Positions 11,028-23,523 of a DNA stretch of 64,000 nt are shown here, in pieces. Each line of letters starts with the position of its first letter. Within the stretch, counting starts at the first letter, position 1. The notes under the pieces are model-generated. The model was given only the letters and a program-made list of their open reading frames with translations. It was not told where the DNA came from and did not search any database. Source of the DNA: Agrypnia vestita. Taxonomy: Eukaryota; Arthropoda; Insecta; Trichoptera; Phryganeidae. The translations under genes and the position numbers were made by a program. The stretch spans positions 124,001 to 188,000 of the forward strand of contig JADDOH010000474.1 of NCBI GenBank assembly GCA_016648135.1. Reading direction: 5' to 3'.

Positions 11028-14000
11028 ATGTATTTTTGGTTAACAGTGCTGATAGTAGTTATAGGATATTTGTATTACCGAAACAAAAAGGTAAAGGACC
11101 TGTGCAATTATTTGTCAGGACCAGAGGGACATCCTTTTATAGGAAATGGTCTCGCCCTGACTGCCGGAGGGCCGGAAGGTTTGTATCAATTATTTCCATG
11201 CTGTACATACAATTTAATTTTAAAGGTTTAAATATTGTCTGCGTAAAACGCTCTCCTGGGACGAGTAATTGAACCCTAACAACTTGACCACCAAGTGAGC
11301 AGTAGTGCAACAAGCATTGCTATTTTGTTATGGATATCTGGTATCTAATATTTTGTTATCGATATCCGACACCTTGACTTGGTTCTGAGGTAAGATGCCA
11401 TAGAACAGGTGTGGCGAACCTAGGGCACGTTTGAAAATTTGGATGGCACGCGAACGATTTCCAAGTTCAAAAATATTTTTTCAAATTTTTAAGTTCAAGG
11501 AATTAAAATTTTGATTAAATAATCCATTCTGATTTTTATCCTAGCTACACTGCCTTTGACGTTTGTTTTCGATTGAGGTTCGTTGTAATTTGTTGTTTAT
11601 CGCCGTCGCAGGTGTCACTGTTAGTGAAGATAAGTTCGTCGATCTCATCTGGCTGATAGTGGAGTAGTTAACATTGACCATGTTCATATAATATGATTTT
11701 AGAAAGAATCTTGCGAAAGTCATTAATTTTCAGAAATGAATTTCATAAAACGCAATTCAAGAAAGAGATTGACTTATGAATCCAGTCGGTCGACGAGTTG
11801 ACCAAATTTGAACCAGATATTAAAAATTTGTCATCGAATGTATAACAGAAAAAATCTCATTGATAAATAACTAATGTGTATTTTTATTGATTACGACTTT
11901 ATTTTTAAGAATCTATATTGTAATTTTTAAGCTCGTAAATAAAATTCAGAAAAAAAACATTTTTTCTATTTTGTTAACTTTTTTTACTGCTTGGGCACGC
12001 CACACAATCCATAAATAATATTTAAGGATTTTTGGCACGCGGACCCAAAAAAGTTCGCATTATCTGCCATAGAATACACGCTGTTGAAAAAAAATTATAA
12101 ATAAACAAATATAAGTTGTCATTCCATGTATTATTATTGGTATAATTATTAAATCATCAAATATGATTTTATAATATAAGCAAACGCAAAATCCTAATCA
12201 TTATAGAATATTTTATTATTTATTTAAAACGATAATGGAGGTGCATACCATAAAAAATTGTACAACACTAGATATAATTCTATTACACGCAATATGTATT
12301 TAAGTATATGTTATAAAGCATTTAATATAATTATTTAAATACAGTACAGTATAAGCTCGACATGTGATTGAACGTATGCCTCATAAGTATATCTAGCCTC
12401 AATATTAACAGTAAAAGCAATATTGAAAATGTTAAATAACATAATAACTTATACTTGTGGTTACGGGCGGTCGCGAAAGACTTTGTTCTAAGCAAGTTAA
12501 ACCAGATACTCGAAAATGGTGCTATTAGGAGCCTCAACAATCGTCGAACTTGTGTGCGAAAATATATGAATGTGGATGCGACGAAAGTTGTGTGTCAGGA
12601 CAGAAGAATGTGGCGCTCCATCCTCCCTGCCTACCCAGAGAAACAGCGTAATGGTAAGTAAGTACTTGAGGAAAATCAGTGTCATGATTATTGAACTACA
12701 TAGAAACACATTCTTTGTTCTGACATTGAGAATAAATGTGCCTCACGCGATCGTGCAAAGTGCAAGTATGTATCTGCGGTTACGGGTAAACCTGATTTAA
12801 AAACTTGTTCAAATGTCATTAAAAATGTTTTATTATGTTGCGATATTTCCATTGTAAATTACGTTTTCACCTTATTAATTTTTTATACTCAGTTAAATTT
12901 CTTTCTTTTTTCAAAATAAATTAATCGTTTACGCTATGAAATTAGGACAACTTTTCCGGATCCCTGATAAGTGGCATCTGAGGTGACTATGAAATGCTGT
13001 GTACGCGTCAAGAATCGTGAAGTATTGCTTGCTTATTAGTGGCACGTGCTAGTAATGAGCATGCTCATTACTAGCACGCTCAAAAATCAACCGCCAGTTG
13101 ATTTATGAGCATGCTAATGTCATTCACCATGAGAAGGGGTATCTTTTGAGCGTGTGTGATCAGACTTGCTTATGAGCATACTAATCTCATTCGCGGCTAG
13201 TATCGATTATCAATGCGATCTTCTCAGTCCGCGATAGATGAAATAAATATGGCGCATTGGGGAGAGATGACAAAACATTACTTTTCGTTACTTATTATAG
13301 GAATCACGAATGTCTGTGAAATATTCGTTCACCGCTGTGTAAAAATAATAAAGCAAGAAATAATAATAATAATAAAGACATGAATGATTAAAATCTTACA
13401 ATAAAATTATAAAAACTAAAATCAAAAATGTGCGGATGGAAACTCGGGAACTGTTTTAATTTATTGGTTTACTTGAATTTTCTATTTCAGTTTGCAAAGT
13501 TTCAAATTTGAACTAGAGTTCCTCTCTATTCTACGACAAGAGCATGCCAGTAATAAGCATGTGTGTTTGATTGTTAACTTTGAGCATACTTAAAATAAGC
13601 ATTAATAATGAGCAAGTGTGTACAGTTGTTAGGGCATGCTAGTTTTGAGCATGCTCAAAGTGAGTCTGTGTACCTTCATACAGTAGGTAATGCTAAGGTG
13701 TCAATGGTGACACACCACAACGTTTTTGTGAGACAAACCAGCCTTCACCATTTTATTTTTTATTTTTTTTGAATACATCTTCTTTTATCTAGACCTCGTA
13801 GGTAGAGTCCGTTCACTTTAGGAAAGCCACACGCATTAGAGTGCGATTACAAAAACTCGTCAATTTTTTTTTTTTAAGTAAACGACAGACGCAAAAATTA
13901 AATTAAATATTATTTTAGTTTCTAAAATAAGCATAGGTACTTACAAGTATTATAAGAAACTCATTCCATTTTCAAAATTAATATGATTTCAAAAATTGTA

Positions 14001-17000
14001 TTAAATAAAATGAAAACGTTAACTATAATCTTTTTTATATAAAATACTCTAAATTAGATTTTTTAAATATTTCAGTTTATTAAAAATTAAAACTAATTAG
14101 TGAATCCTTTACCAACTATATTGCATTTCATTGGTATTAAATCAAAATATATAATTCTTTACGTTACAATATACGTCACCAACGCTACCCGAATGCTTAA
14201 AATATAATTTGATACAATATAATAATGAGGTATAATAAGAAAAAAAAATTACTTTTTAATAATGTCCATCACTAACGTTATCAAGAGGCTACTCTAGATA
14301 GCGCTGTTCTCCCAGCATTAACGGGTGGCCGAAATATATAACAAAAGCACGTCATTTTTGATGGGTTATAGCTAGTTAAAAATAAATTATATATAAGCAG
14401 GTATAATTGTAGTTAAATGGTTTCAAAATCTTATAGTTAATTTTAATCAATAAGATTAACTATTGTCGTCTATATCGGACTCCGAATCATCAACAAAATT
14501 TATATTAAATTTATTTAAGTCTGTGGTCACCGTATCGTGATCTTACAGTCACCGTATCTTTAAATAAAAAAATTTAAACAAAGACACGACCGCTCCACAT
14601 GACTGCTATTGTGATACTGATGTGGCCAATGGAGTAACTTTAAAAAAGGAATAGCACTACACAATTTACGTGTTACAGAGGGTATCACTCACACTAATGC
14701 ATGTGGCTTTCATAAAGAACGGACCCTACATGTATATGCAGAGGCATTGTTCATATACCTTTATGCTCTATTTCTTTTACTCTTATTTTTTCTTCTGGTC
14801 TCTTCCTGTTTTTACCAAGTAGATTTGTCCCTTCCTCCCCAATCTTGATTCCCCTTTTACCTTTAATTCTTTGACTCTCATAGTTTGTTCTTAGGTCAAC
14901 CTTTAATTTTTTTATATTATTGGGTCATTGTTATTATATTACAATACATAACTTAATTCTTCGGAAACTTGTTTTTCATTTGTACTGTGTTTCCATAAAC
15001 AAACAGTACAAAAATCCGATTGAGGCTGTGCGCCGCATGCTTGCATCGATATTTACGAACTCTGGCAAACAACCAACCCAAATCAGATCAATGCCAAACG
15101 GGTGTATACAAGTATAAACGCGTATCTCGTAGCGATAACTCTAAAGCTTAAGAGCATACCTTGATATGTTACGCTAGCAGAGCTAGATTGGGTATTTCCC
15201 AAATTTTCGACACGCCGATCCTAAAACGTTCGCCAACACTACACTATAATATACTGCTATAGTATTAAAATACCACGTAGAGGTTAAGTCTAGGCAGATG
15301 AAAGAAGAGATGTCTTTGTATGTTTTTCTCTTCTTCAGCCCATATCCATCGCCTTGCTATTTTTCTCTCTGCTCTGTCGTCCGCAACTAGCTACTTTTTG
15401 CAATTTTTCACATTTCATCGACCCAATGATCTCTGAGAGAATAAATACCTCCAATTCAAAATATTTTTCCAAAAATTGTCATTCCTTCGATGGAGGCCAT
15501 TATTTGGTAAACATTTTCTTCTATTTTGATTTCACTGCGATTTTATTTCTTATTTTATTTTTATCTGGCTAGGAGAGGAAAAGAAGTTTAAATTTTTTTA
15601 CTGTTTTAACGAATTGAGGAATTTCATTTGAGGATACTTTTTAATTTTCAAAATTATATCCGAGATTTCGAATAATCTAATGAATTACTTTACTGGTCAC
15701 TACTTGGTAATGTTTAAAAGAAATTGAACGTATCAGGACTATTATTATTTTAATTTAGATGAATTGTAGAAGTTAATTAAATGGGAGTATGGAAATCTTT
15801 ATACGGTAGCCCAGGGCTTGTGACCTGCGTGAGTTAGCTTAAGTAATCACTTTTCATAATGCAACGTTCACCAATTCCATAGAACATAATGACTAGATTT
15901 TGTCCACAGATAAATTAAAAAGAATATTGGTTAATATTTCACTTTAAAAATATAGAAGTATCATTACCAGCTGCGAAATTTATGTAAATTATGTCTTGCA
16001 TAGTCCATTCGAATATATGAAATGAACTGATTTAAAACATAAAAAAAAATTGATAATGTTCTGAAGATACAAAAACAAAAAAATATTTTTATGTTGCGCT
16101 GCTGTTAATTCTGCAGAGATTATGTTTGTTTGAAATCATAATTATAATTTATTATATCGTTGATATGAAATGTGTGTTAGCTTAAGCATTAAAATGTATA
16201 ATATTTTTCGTAATGATTATTTCATAACAGTTTTTTTCCGATACGTCCTCACAATAGACTTCCGATATGTAATGAGTTATCAACACGAGTTCGTAAAACC
16301 ACAGTTCATTTAATATTAAATAAAACATTGTTGATTACCAGTAATCAATATTCAATTCAATACTCTGTATACTTTGCATGCATTAAACAGATTGTCATTT
16401 AATATATTTCAAGCCAGTGGAATGCTTGGGAAATTCTTTTTGCGATGAACGAAGGCATAATTTATTGTAATTGGAAGAGAGTTAGATTCCAGTTAATTTC
16501 TACATATTCTGCTTCAAGGATAAGATACATTGTTCACCTTTAGCATTTTCTGCATCCAAAAACACGATTTTAAGCTGTAACAAAATAAATAATTAAAAAT
16601 ATCACACCAAATATATTGGCACTTCTCTGTGTTCATTTTAAAGCTACTTAAAGACTCTAAATATTATTAATAATTGATTGTTTCCTTCACTTTTCAGGTT
16701 TTTTTACGATCCTCACTACCTACTGGAATCAATACGGCAAAAGGTTTCGGATTTTTCTCGGTGAACATCTAGTGATAGTAATTTCCGATCCTAAAGACGT
16801 CGAGGTATATTATAACACATTAAAATTAACTATAATTTTTATTTCTTCTCACAGTTTTCTCAAATGGTTATTTTTTGAGAATACTGCAAAATGATATCTT
16901 TCAATGTTATTTATTTTAAACTGTATATTTGACATAAAAGTTGACATTTAAATAGCAAATAAGTACAGATTGAATATTTTAATTTTTTCAGGTTGTTTTG

Positions 17001-20000
17001 TCCAAACAGGAATTCATTGACAAATCTTTCGAATACGATTTCATAAAACCATGGCTCGGGACTGGCTTGTTAACGAGTGAAGGTACGTAAATTCATGTGA
17101 ATATACGGAAAACTATTATACAAAATAAAATGTAGATTCACTCACACCTTAGTGCAAATAATTAAAAAATACAATTATTATTATATTTTAACGCCTTTAT
17201 GGCTACCATTGAATATCCATAGAGCATAGACAGCAATATGCTTTGGAAAACTGTACAAATATAATAATTATTTTTAAAATATTATAATAAATATGTAATA
17301 GAGTAAAGTAGTATGTGATAGAATAAAGAATACGGATATTAGGAATGAATGTAAAACTGATCTCAGCATAATTAATAGAATTAAAAAAGGGTCGCTCAGA
17401 TGGTTTGGGCATGTTAAGCGAATGAATGAAGAAAGAATGGTAAGAAAGATATATAATGCAAGTGTTGATGTCGCCAGAAAGAGAGGGCGACCGCGGAAGA
17501 TGTGGCATGACCAGATTAACCAGATACTGGAAGATGGCCCCGTTAGAAGCCTCAACATCCGGCGAGCTTGCATGCGAAGATGTATGAATGTGGCTGAGGT
17601 GAGAGTTGTACGTCAAGACAGAAGAGTGACGGTAAGTAAGCAAGTAAGTAATAAATATGTCATACTTGGTTGCGTCATTATAAATTTTGATTTCTACTTG
17701 TCGGGAGCATACCATGTTTGCGACAAGACGTATTATGAGTTGAGTCTTTGTAGGTACAGTTTACGTATATTCCATATAACGTATTAGCAAAGCTGTGTAA
17801 TGATGGATTCGATTGTAAGCTTGCTATTCAGTATCAAGCACGCAGTAAATATTTACCAGTTGATTGATGACTATTGAATTATGATTACATTTATAATTAA
17901 CTTTGTTTGCGATATCTATACATTATAAATTTATTTGACAAATTGTTTTATCGTGGGTTTCAGGAGAAGGAAAATGGAAAAAACATAGGAAAGTAATAAC
18001 TCCCGCCTTTCATTTCAAAATTCTGGAAAATTTCATACAAGTGTTCGACAAACAGGGTGACATTTTCATAGAGAAGTTGAGGAGTCACGCTGGCAAGGGA
18101 GCATTTGACATTCACTCCTACATAACCCTTCACGCCCTGGACATCATCTGTGGTTAGTTTATATTTTTTACCATACATATAACCACCCATTTATGATTAT
18201 TTATTGCCTTTGGTGCCTTCCATATGTTTATATGCTATGAAAACAAAGAATGTTCTTGGATTCATCTCAAAGGCATGTTGTTTCTGCCGAATGAAAATAA
18301 ATGTCTACATTCTGCAGGAACTGTACAACAATGATAGACTCGCAATCATTTGCTTAAGGAGAATATCTCAAGTCTTTTGGACTCCTTGGAAAAGAGACAA
18401 ATTACAGAAGTTGTTTTGGTGGACTGCGTTGAAGAAGCCCCACCCATTGGAACGACCAAATGGAAATAACAACACTTCTCCGGTGACTGTATTCAAATTT
18501 TCGGGAAGTTAAGAAAAATGGAGGAGTATAAACAAAAGGCTGAGAGTTTACGATCCTAAATCAATATTTTTTTTTCCTAATTATTATTTTACTCAAACAC
18601 GTATCACGGAAACTCCATAAATATGCACCGTTTAAATCTCAGGTTCAAAATGTATATACATTTTTTATTTAAACCTTGAATAGCATATTATTGTGTTCTG
18701 TATATTATAATTTGTACTTACTTAAGTATAGAGGATGGAGCGCCTCTCTTCTGTTGTGATACACTAATCCACATTTATATCTTCGTTGATTGTTGGGGCT
18801 TCTTATAAGTCCATTTTGCAATATCTGGTTATTATTATTTTAGAATCAGCGATGGGAGTGTCGGTGGATGCGCAGAAAGACTCGGAATCTATTTACGTCA
18901 AAGCTGTTAAAGAGTAAGGCTTTCTTAACAAATTATTTCTTACTTTAATTATTTTAACTCTAATATATTCTAATTATAGAAGTTGTTCCCGAGAATAATT
19001 AGTTTCAAATAGTAGCTCAAGGCCAATTCACTCAACAATATGCTGAACAATCATTCGCAATAACCAGTAGCTTTTAGTGATGTAACGAATATTCGCATTC
19101 GCGAATATTCGCATATTTTTGCATATTCTCTTTCGCAAAGTTCAAGCGAATGTTTTGAGAATATAAACACCAGAAAAAAACATAATATTAGGTTAATAAA
19201 AAAGCATTTTTTTATTATTAGAAAAAGTAGTTTTACCTCGTAATCACATTATCAGTCTTCACTTTACTTTATCATTTGGTATTATTTATTTACTATCTAC
19301 TTCTACCTTGGGTAATAAAGCTTAAGATTCCAGATCACTTCTATATAACAATTAACTTCTCATTACAACTTAGAAAACAAAAAATATAATAATGCTATGT
19401 AAACAAACAAAAACAAATTCTTCTCTAAAATTTTTATCAGTCTTTACATAAGTTTTTAATTTTAGCTAATCATCTTCTTGAAGTAAAAACAAAAATCAAA
19501 CAAAAACTATGTTCTTCAATTACAAACTATAAATAATTTATGTTTTATAAGAAATCACTTTAAAACAAACAAAAACAAAATTATTATTTATGCTTCTATT
19601 AGATCAACTCGGAAATTCTCGGAACAATATGCAAACGGAACGCGCCTCGTGCAAAACCGAGCCGCTAAGCCATATATAATTGGCGCCAAATTAAAAAAAA
19701 AACTCAATATTCGTATTCGCATTCGCATTCGCGAATGTCGGTAGCAGATATTCGCATCGTATTCGCTCAAAAACTGCCATTCGTTACATCACTAGTATCT
19801 ATGTAGATATTAATTAGTCCAAGAGCAACCTCAATACGAGCTACCATGTTGCAAGTTGTACCAGATCCTGCGACAATGTTATGCAGTCCGTCGCGAGTAG
19901 ATCGGGCCACTTAATTGAAAAATCTTGAAGTGATAACTAAAACTATATTAAACATAATGTTATGTTTATTCTTTGTTACTTTCTGAACTAAGTAGTTTTA

Positions 20001-23000
20001 ATATATACGGTCTGTTAATGCTTCCTTCTGAATTTATTCTGTTCTATAAATCTATTTTTCATACACAAACTCACACAAAAGAAATCGCTTACATCTTGGC
20101 ACCCGCAGGATAAGTGTTAGATATGTGGAAAATAACCTATAAGGACGAAATATTTTAGTAGAATGCAGAATATTGAAAGAAACAAATAATTTAATGTTGT
20201 TTATAGATAATATCTTCAAATGTTCATACTTTACAAACATAAAAATGCAGTAATATTTTATTTTATCATTGAAGGAAAACAATATTTTATTTACAAATTT
20301 ATTAATCAATTAGAAAAGATGTATAAAAAATTCTAATTCACAAAAATATTTTAGCTGCTACCGGGATTCGAACCAATGGACCTCCACTCTATCCAGGAAT
20401 GGCGCGTTATACTAGCAGTAGATACACAAAGTAATTTGTGATAATCGCATTATAAAAAGTAGATTATTTTAAAAAATGTGTGGAAATAATATGTGTGTTA
20501 ATCAATTAAAAAGAGACTTCATATATGATCGAAAAATTTACGTTAATTTACCAAACTGCGAAGTCGCGAAATTGGATTACGCGACATTCCCAAATACAGC
20601 GGATGTCCGTTGGTTTGAATCCCGGTAACAGCTAAAATATTTTTTCTTTAATTTGATTTTTCTGTATGTCTTTTCTAATTGATTAATAAATTGTTAATAA
20701 TTCACAGAACTTTGTTTTGAAATTGCAGCTTCACAATAATGGTGTATTTTCTTTACTATAAATATTTTATTTGTTTCTTTCTTGAATCGACTCTAAAAGG
20801 TTATTTTTTGGTCAAAATACATTAATTTGTTAATTTTCTAAATAATAATAATCGTAATCTGTTGTTCGTAGCGCCTGCAACACTATTACCAACAGGTTCC
20901 GAAATCCTCTAAAGAGACTGGACTTCGTTTTCCATCTGTCGTCAGATTACAGGCTACAAAAGAAATCTTTGAAAATCCTTCACGGCTACACCGACTCTAT
21001 GATTGAGCAGAGAAAAAAAATATTGAAGACATCAAACGAAAGTTTTTCTTCATATACAGAGGAATCAGACGTTTATGGTACGCATTAAAAATATTTCTAT
21101 CCATTTCATATGATTGTAATATATACAATTATAATTGATTTGCATTATTTACTTATTATAAAAATAATTCAATAATATTTGATATTATATCACAATCTAT
21201 AATAACATAATATCTCTCCACAGTAAAAATACGCTCTCTACCATCAAACTCTGTCATTCCCCCACACAATAGATTACTTTTACCATATATTTCATTTATT
21301 TTTTTCTTGATATTTAGCTTATTATTTAAGTTATTATGTACGCAAAATTTGGTTCAGGCAGAGTGAGATACCCGAGGGCTCTAATAAAATCAGGGTCCTA
21401 GAGAGAAACTGAACAAAATTTTAAACGAGTGACATTCAATGTAGTCCAAGTTTATATTACTAAGAGAGAACATATGTTATGGAGAAAGGGAGACTACATT
21501 TTGACTTTGGATAGTTATTCTTCAAGAACTTGCGGAACTGGTATAGATCATTCAAATAGTAAAAGATTTTATAGGCAATCACTTTTTATCATATTTTTTT
21601 CTTGATGCCTCATATAGAAAAGAAATTTTATAGATGTTTCATTCACGAAATATTATATTATTCAAAAAGCGAAATTATAATGTGATGACATTATTAGTAA
21701 ATACTGTGTTTCCTATATATTTTTGTTTTTATTTCGATTTTCGATTTTTAATTTATTAAATATACATTGTTTCCTGACTAAGGTACCATTGACATTAAAA
21801 CTTGTTCATATTTTCAAGAAACAAATAAATAAATAAAAATTTCAACAGCAAATAAATAAATGTTCAAAGCAAAGTATGTTTTTATTAATTATATTATATT
21901 ATAGCCGCGTATTAAGTTTATCTGCTAGTATTTATATTTAACTACCTTGAAACCTGTATTTATTAATTTTATCAAATACTCACCTAAGGAAGGTATTTGA
22001 TAAAATTCCAACCTGAAATATTTAGGTAAATAATGAAGATTTATAAATTAAATTCTACAATTATAATTTTATAACCATTAGTGTTAAAGTAAAATTCAAT
22101 TTATTTTCATTGACATGGTTCTAACTTTTAAATTTTATTCTAATTTTTCGCAGGATCTAAAAAAAAGATGGCATTTTTGGACCTGCTGCTACTGTCAAGT
22201 GTGGATGGAAAACCATTGTCAGATTTAGATATAAGAGAAGAAGTCGACACATTTTTATTTGAGGTAAATCTACATCTCAAATAATATATTACAAATATCT
22301 GAAAATCTAGTGTATTAAATAAGCAAATGCAAATAGCAACGGGCCATATATTTTAACTGAAATAATAACAATATGCCGATGCGAGAAAACGTTACTTAAA
22401 ATGCCTCAAACTGGAAACAGAAGTCATCTTGCTGGAATCTGGAGTGGACTATCGATCATTATCCGACATTGGATAGACTCGGGCTGAAGGATAACGACTA
22501 GCGATCATTATCCGACATTGGATAGACTCGGGCTGAAGGATAATGACTAGCGATCATTATCCGACATTGGATAGACTCGGGCTGAAGGATAACGACTAGC
22601 GATCGTTATCCGATATTGGATAGACTCGGGCTGAAGGATAACGACTAGCGATCATTGTCTGACATTGGATAGACTCGGGCTGAAGGATAACGACTAGCGA
22701 TCATTGTCCGACATTAGATAGACTAGGGCTGAAGGATAACGTCTAGCGATCAGTATCCGATTATTGGATAGACTCGGGCTGAAGATGATGAAAATAGCTT
22801 AAACTGTAGACGTGTGCTGTTATTAATTACTGTTACGTTACTGTATTAATTAATGCCTGTACCATTAATTCTACAATTATATTATTATATTCACAGGGTC
22901 ACGATACCGTTTCATCTGCTTTAGGGTTTATTGCGTATGAATTGGCTAGAAATACTGATATTCAAGTTAAATTATATGAAGAACAAAAGGAAATTTTCTC

Positions 23001-23491
23001 CGATGACATGAACAGATCAGTAACTCATAGGTAAGAAATAAAAAAATATTTTTTTGCAAAAGCCTACTATATGGTTGTTGATTATAGAGGACCCTACTTG
23101 GATTAGAGGCTACATTATAAATAGATTTTGTGTTATGTAAATTTGCTAGGTAATTGTAATGAGTAGCTTGTTGGTGTAATGGTCATGTTACCTACTCGCC
23201 TAATGATCTGGTGGTCGGTAGTTCGAGCCCCATTTGTCTTTGTTTGAAAATAGTAACATTTTGACGCGACTATTTATTTAAAAAAAATATTGATTGAATA
23301 TTTGTAAATATAATATTTTATATATATTTATATATAGATACACACAAACATATATATATATCTATATATATAGTATATAGTATATGATATATAATATATA
23401 TATATGAGAGTAGATATATATATGATAGAGATGATAAGGTAGAGATAATATATAATATATATATATATAGATATATTATATATATATATAG

Positions 23492-23523
<32 letters not shown>

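Noticed and set aside
18204..18512. 102-codon frame in gene A intron 4
   Set aside because: It overlaps the intron between two well-fitting exons and shows no known domain; no splice signal links it to the gene.
22449..22797. CRISPR array
   Set aside because: The 49-bp units are contiguous with no unique spacers and lie in a eukaryotic intron; it is a minisatellite.
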